The position numbers were made by a program, and so were the translations under genes. From an uncultured Eubacteriales bacterium (GTDB lineage Bacteria > Bacillota > Clostridia > Peptostreptococcales > Anaerovoracaceae): DNA of 64,000 bases. The stretch lies in the NCBI GenBank assembly GCA_902786815.1, contig CADADV010000004.1, positions 58,852 through 122,851 on the forward strand. Reading direction: 5' to 3'. Of this stretch, positions 60,995-64,000 are shown in pieces (positions within the stretch are counted from its first letter, which is position 1; every line of letters starts with the position of its first letter). The notes below the pieces were generated by a model, which was not told the DNA's origin, did no database searches, and worked only from the letters and a program-made list of their open reading frames with translations.

Positions 60995-62434
60995 CTAGTC
61001 CTCGATCTTCTTGTACTCTCTTTCCTTTGTCTTTCTTATTAACTCGATTCTGGCTGCGTCCATATCCAGAATCATTTTTCCGACTTTGTTGATATCTCCT
61101 GCTCCCATGGTGAGCACCAGGTCCCCGGCGCCCGCCCGTTCATATACGAAACTGGCGATGTCCTCGAAGTCCTCGATATAGAAGACGTGCTTGGACGGGT
61201 CGTGTTCGTGGATCTTCTCCATGATCGACCGGGAACTGATTTTGTATATATTCGTCTCTCTCGCTGCGTAGATCTCAGCGAGGATGATCTCGTCCGCGTT
61301 ATCGAACGCTGCGCCGAAATCATCCAGAAGCGCCATGGTCCTCGTGTATGTGTGGGGCTGGAATAGGCACCACAGTGTCCTGTGCTTCATGTTCCGGATT
61401 GCCTTAAGCGTCGCCTTGATCTCGGTCGGATGATGTGCGTAATCGTCGATGATCTTCACGTCCGTGCTTGTCCTGCCCAGATAATCGAATCTCCGGTGCG
61501 TGCCGTGATAGTTTTCAAGCGTATTGACGATGTCGCTGATCTCCACCCCGAGGATATGGCTGCATGCAAAGGCAGCCAGAGCGTTGAGAATATTATGCTC
61601 GCCCGGGATCTTGAGCTTGATCGTGCAAAGGCATTCTCCACCGTGGTTCACATTGAAATACGGCATGCCTTCTGTATCGAACCCGATGTTGCTGGCGTAG
61701 TAATCACAGCCCCTTGATATACCGAACGTAACGACATTGGGAAGACCTTCCGTGGCGCTGCTGACATACGCGTTCGCATCGTAAGCGATCACGACGCCGT
61801 CCTCCGGCACGAGACGGGCAAACCTCTGGAACGATCTGGCGATATGTCCTACGTCCTTGAAATAATCCAGGTGGTCGGAATCGATGTTCAGTATGATTTC
61901 GATATTCGGCCGCAGTTCCAGGAAGCTGTCTCTGTACTCGCAGGCTTCCGTTACGAAATAATTGCTGTCGCCCACATAACAGTTTCCGCCGATCTCCTCC
62001 AGATTGCCTCCTACCAGGATCGTCGGTTCCTTGTTCGCGTTTTTCAGGATGAGTGAAACCATGGATGTGGTCGTCGTCTTGCCGTGGGTGCCGGAGATGG
62101 CAATACTCTTCTCATACTCCCCCATCAGCGCGCCCAGTGCCTGGGCTCTCGTGACAGTCGGAATGCCCAATTCTCTGGCTCTCACCAGTTCCGGGTTATC
62201 GTTTCCGACAGCAACGGTGTATACGACGAGATCAGCAGATTCTACGTTCTTGGCTCTGTGCCCGAGGAAGATCTTCGCACCCTGTTTCATGAGTTTTTCC
62301 GTGATATCGCTCTCGCGCATATCCGAACCGGATACTTCAAAACCTCTGGACATGAAAACTTCGGCAACGGCGGATAAACCTATGCCTCCGATGCCTATGC
62401 AATGCACTTTTTTATATTCAGATAAATTGATCAT
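60995..62434 (-). CDS. murC: UDP-N-acetylmuramate--L-alanine ligase
   Basis: 479 residues. Adds L-alanine to UDP-MurNAc, the first step of the wall stem peptide; cytoplasmic. CIGIGGIGLSAVAEV (about 12-26) is the dinucleotide motif, SGTHGKTTTTSMVSLI (about 115-130) the ATP loop, then DYAHHPTEIKATL and LFQPHTYTRT. The ATG has AGGGGG. Promoter TGGTATACT lies at 62461-62469 on the minus strand. First gene of murC-prs-pth-mfd-dapB. Confidence 0.96.
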   Translation of the reverse strand: MINLSEYKKVHCIGIGGIGLSAVAEVFMSRGFEVSGSDMRESDITEKLMKQGAKIFLGHRAKNVESADLVVYTVAVGNDNPELVRARELGIPTVTRAQALGALMGEYEKSIAISGTHGKTTTTSMVSLILKNANKEPTILVGGNLEEIGGNCYVGDSNYFVTEACEYRDSFLELRPNIEIILNIDSDHLDYFKDVGHIARSFQRFARLVPEDGVVIAYDANAYVSSATEGLPNVVTFGISRGCDYYASNIGFDTEGMPYFNVNHGGECLCTIKLKIPGEHNILNALAAFACSHILGVEISDIVNTLENYHGTHRRFDYLGRTSTDVKIIDDYAHHPTEIKATLKAIRNMKHRTLWCLFQPHTYTRTMALLDDFGAAFDNADEIILAEIYAARETNIYKISSRSIMEKIHEHDPSKHVFYIEDFEDIASFVYERAGAGDLVLTMGAGDINKVGKMILDMDAARIELIRKTKEREYKKIED

Positions 62435-62460
62435 TTATTTCCCCCTGTTGATGCATGACT

Positions 62461-62469
62461 AGTATACCA
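62461..62469 (-). promoter_or_regulatory. Extended -10 promoter of murC
   Basis: TGGTATACT on the minus strand, 27 bases before the murC ATG. No good -35. Confidence 0.55.
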
Positions 62470-62543
62470 TAAAACATCAAGCAAGACGAAAAAAAATCGA
62501 GTAGTAAATTTGTCAGATTTTTTGCATAATTCATCATAATTAC

Positions 62544-62572
62544 TTGAATTTTTGAAATAATATGTGTATACT
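62544..62572 (+). promoter_or_regulatory. Promoter of spoVG
   Basis: TTGAAT (62544-62549), 17-base spacer, TATACT (62567-62572). Start near 62579 leaves the AGGAG at 62586 in the leader. A second TATAAT at 62578 has no -35. Confidence 0.65.
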
Positions 62573-62596
62573 CACTTTATAATGCAGGAGAGGGGT

Positions 62597-62896
62597 ATGA
62601 AAGGCGGTACTAAGATGAATATTACAGATGTTCGAATCCGCAAGGTCAGCGATGAAGGCAAGATGAAAGCCGTAGTATCCATTACCTTTGATGACGAATT
62701 CGTAGTACACGACATCAAGATCATCGAAGGACAGAACGGTCTCTTTATCGCAATGCCAAGCAGGAAAATGGGAGAAGGCGATTTCAGAGATATCGCTCAC
62801 CCGCTGGTATCTGAGACCAGGAACAAAATCAGAGACGCCATCTTTGAGGAGTATGACAAAGTGCTTGCTGAAAAAGCTGCCGAAGAAGCAGAATAA
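62597..62896 (+). CDS. spoVG: Septation protein / RNA-binding regulator SpoVG
   Basis: 99 residues from an ATG with AGGAG at six bases; a second in-frame ATG at 62615 gives the more common N-terminus [10 protein letters not shown] and also has a weak AAGGCGG. The core [29 protein letters not shown] and [16 protein letters not shown] is the full SpoVG domain. It binds RNA or DNA and affects sporulation, division and virulence traits in other Firmicutes. Followed by a terminator at 62950. Divergent from murC. Confidence 0.94.
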   Translation: MKGGTKMNITDVRIRKVSDEGKMKAVVSITFDDEFVVHDIKIIEGQNGLFIAMPSRKMGEGDFRDIAHPLVSETRNKIRDAIFEEYDKVLAEKAAEEAE

Positions 62897-62949
62897 TCAG
62901 CGAAGGCCTCACGTTAGGCTGATATATAATTCAATTATGGTAAGTAAAA

Positions 62950-62977
62950 AAAAAGAAACCGAGAGGTTTCTTTTTTC
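62950..62977. terminator. Bidirectional terminator between spoVG and the lipoprotein gene
   Basis: AAAAAAGAAACC (62950-62961) pairs with GGTTTCTTTTTT (62966-62977), loop GAGA. A- and T-runs make it work on both strands. Confidence 0.88.
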
Positions 62978-62998
62978 GTGGTATAATTTGCAGCGTTG

Positions 62999-63505
62999 CT
63001 ACTGTCTGTCGAAATATCGTTTGCCGCCGTCCGGCAGGAAGTACGTCCGGATGTATCCATCCGTTGAAAGCACAACGAACTCGTTGGTGGCTTCCACATA
63101 GAACACTGTATCCCCGTCCTCCTTCTCCGTCTTGGTCAGGGCGTCGGGATTGGCGATCACAGCGTTTGCCGCAGCCAGATACTCTTCCGGCGAGTCGAAT
63201 CCCATGTCGATGCCGTGCTTGTAGTAGTGGCTCTCCAGCATGCTGTACTTGCGGAACTGGTAGTCGGCCCGCGGCGTCTGCGCGGCCGTTGTCGTCCATG
63301 TTGTCTCCTGCGTTGTGGTTGTCTGTGTTGTAGTTGTGGTCTGCTGCGTTTCGGCTGCTTCTGTCGGAAGTGATGCCGTGGTCTCCTCCTGTGCATCGGA
63401 GGATTTCTTGCCGCATCCGGACAGAACCGGCATCACAGCCAGCATCAGGCTCAGCACTATGATCAGCAGTGTCCGGACTGTTTTTGCATTATTTCTCATC
63501 ATCAT
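62999..63505 (-). CDS. Lipoprotein with Thr-rich linker and a toxin-like C-terminal domain
   Basis: 168 residues from 63505 (three ATGs in a row; AAGG ahead). Signal peptide with lipobox LSGC, then a linker almost wholly T/Q (about 40-80). The C-terminal ~85 residues (FRKYSMLESHYYKHG, MGFDSPEEYLAAANAVIANPDAL, then EATNEFVVLSTDGYIRTYFLP) resemble, from memory, domains found at the ends of phage and polymorphic toxin proteins of the Barnase-EndoU-ColicinE5-RelE group. Here it would be displayed outside the membrane. The start overlaps the stop of the flavodoxin gene. Function unproved. Confidence 0.6.
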   Translation of the reverse strand: MMMRNNAKTVRTLLIIVLSLMLAVMPVLSGCGKKSSDAQEETTASLPTEAAETQQTTTTTQTTTTQETTWTTTAAQTPRADYQFRKYSMLESHYYKHGIDMGFDSPEEYLAAANAVIANPDALTKTEKEDGDTVFYVEATNEFVVLSTDGYIRTYFLPDGGKRYFDRQ

Positions 63506-64000
63506 GATAGTACCTTCTTGCTTCATTCAGGCTGAGTGTGTTTGCGCCGCCTGCGAAATCCGGATTGCGCCTCTGGTAAGGATCGTCCTCCCAGCCGCAG
63601 ACAGGACAGATCTCATAAGCTCCCTTCTCTTCGAACGCATACTTGCCGCAGCACGGGCAGAGGAGCTCCGGATCGCATGCGGCCTCGCCGTCCCCGCCGC
63701 ACAGTTTCTCTGCAAAAGCAACCGCCTGCTGCTTTTTCTCTTCGTCCATGAAATCCTGTGTATATCCCGTATGGCGTCCCCACAACATGCCTTCATACTG
63801 CAGTTTTGAGTGCCTGCAGTAGCGTTTGATGCCTTCCTCCAGCAGATCAGGACCCTTCTCGGCAGGATATCCGCTGGTGGTGATGAGCGCGACGCGTTTG
63901 CCTTCCCACAGGGACGGACCGCGTTCTTCGCTGTCTCCGTAATACATGTTCATTGCATAGACCAGCCGGTCCAGCATGGCCACGGTGCACTGTTCCGGAT
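63489..64000 (-). CDS. Flavodoxin/FMN reductase-like protein fused to a CPCC zinc domain (partial)
   Basis: The frame is open at the end of the window, so the N-terminal part is missing; 170 residues are seen. The upstream part (EQCTVAMLDRLVYAMN, VALITTSGYPAEKG) fits the C-terminal half of NADPH-dependent FMN reductases or iron-sulfur flavoproteins. From about 55 residues before the end it is a CPCC domain: CPCCGKYAF, YEICPVCGWEDDPYQ, NPDFAGGANTLSL. CPCC domains bind metal through the two Cys pairs; a joined flavodoxin-CPCC protein is uncommon. The substrate is unknown. Confidence 0.7.
   Translation of the reverse strand, partial: PEQCTVAMLDRLVYAMNMYYGDSEERGPSLWEGKRVALITTSGYPAEKGPDLLEEGIKRYCRHSKLQYEGMLWGRHTGYTQDFMDEEKKQQAVAFAEKLCGGDGEAACDPELLCPCCGKYAFEEKGAYEICPVCGWEDDPYQRRNPDFAGGANTLSLNEARRYYHDDEK

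Noticed and set aside
2906-63719. GCAAAAGC as a Chi-like or FtsK-orienting site
   Set aside because: The octamer is about equally frequent on both strands within this window, unlike the strongly skewed Chi and KOPS sites.

Overview
The window looks like chromosome of an anaerobic, fermentative Gram-positive bacterium of the Clostridia/Eubacteriales type. Evidence: pyruvate:ferredoxin oxidoreductase (nifJ) beside an NfnAB electron-bifurcating transhydrogenase, pyruvate phosphate dikinase, pyruvate carboxylase, phosphate acetyltransferase, spoVG, a single-chain glycyl-tRNA synthetase, a T-box leader, and the gene order phoH-ybeY-era-recO-glyQS. Base composition is roughly balanced. A family such as Anaerovoracaceae/Mogibacteriaceae would fit, but this is a guess. 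No rRNA, tRNA, transposase, phage gene or CRISPR array was seen. About 47 protein genes are supported. Most lie on the minus strand.

Layout. 1-2560: end of a Ser/Thr symporter gene (sstT-like), a PHP phosphoesterase, a CDF cation transporter. 2560-2916: a large hairpin repeat element. 2917-10200: one redox operon, polyferredoxin - nifJ - nfnA - nfnB, with its own promoter and a hairpin at the predicted 5' end of the mRNA. 10225-17930: K+/H+ antiporter, a TadZ/MinD-like protein with a degenerate P-loop, mtnA, a secreted M28 peptidase and a small export protein. 18157-31168: ppdK, glyQS, a DUF4342 protein, recO, era, ybeY, phoH, two FAD proteins, a DUF308 membrane protein, an unlisted 50-residue membrane protein and pfkA. 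31165-48200: dnaE, an L,D-transpeptidase, a second copy of the hairpin element, pyc, mscS, typA, lysO, ung and several poorly known genes. 48200-48890: a non-coding stretch built of two kinds of tandem repeat. 48890-50924: a T-box leader (probably tyrosine specific) reading into an acyl/aryl-CoA ligase gene. 51027-55821: pta, two tandem paralogous ArsB/NhaD transporters, dapB-like. 55834-64000: mfd, pth, prs, murC, spoVG, a lipoprotein and a flavodoxin-CPCC fusion.

How it fits together: pyruvate is made or consumed by PPDK and Pyc and oxidised by NifJ; the reduced ferredoxin can be spent by NfnAB to make NADPH; Pta turns acetyl-CoA into acetyl phosphate. The remaining genes are mostly house-keeping.

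Most notable signals: (1) two copies of an approximately 200-nt element whose inner hairpin sequence is conserved while its roughly 25-bp outer stem is rebuilt with an unrelated sequence; (2) the octamer GCAAAAGC occurs 30 times on the two strands by hand count against about 2 expected, in genes and between them; (3) a T-box that controls a CoA ligase; (4) four genes (phoH, dnaE, ung and a DUF6873-like gene) whose best start codon sits exactly six bases after a -10 box with no leader, suggesting leaderless mRNAs; (5) two tandem repeat families upstream of the T-box. Starts were chosen by Shine-Dalgarno sites and family alignment from memory; no search or folding program was run.
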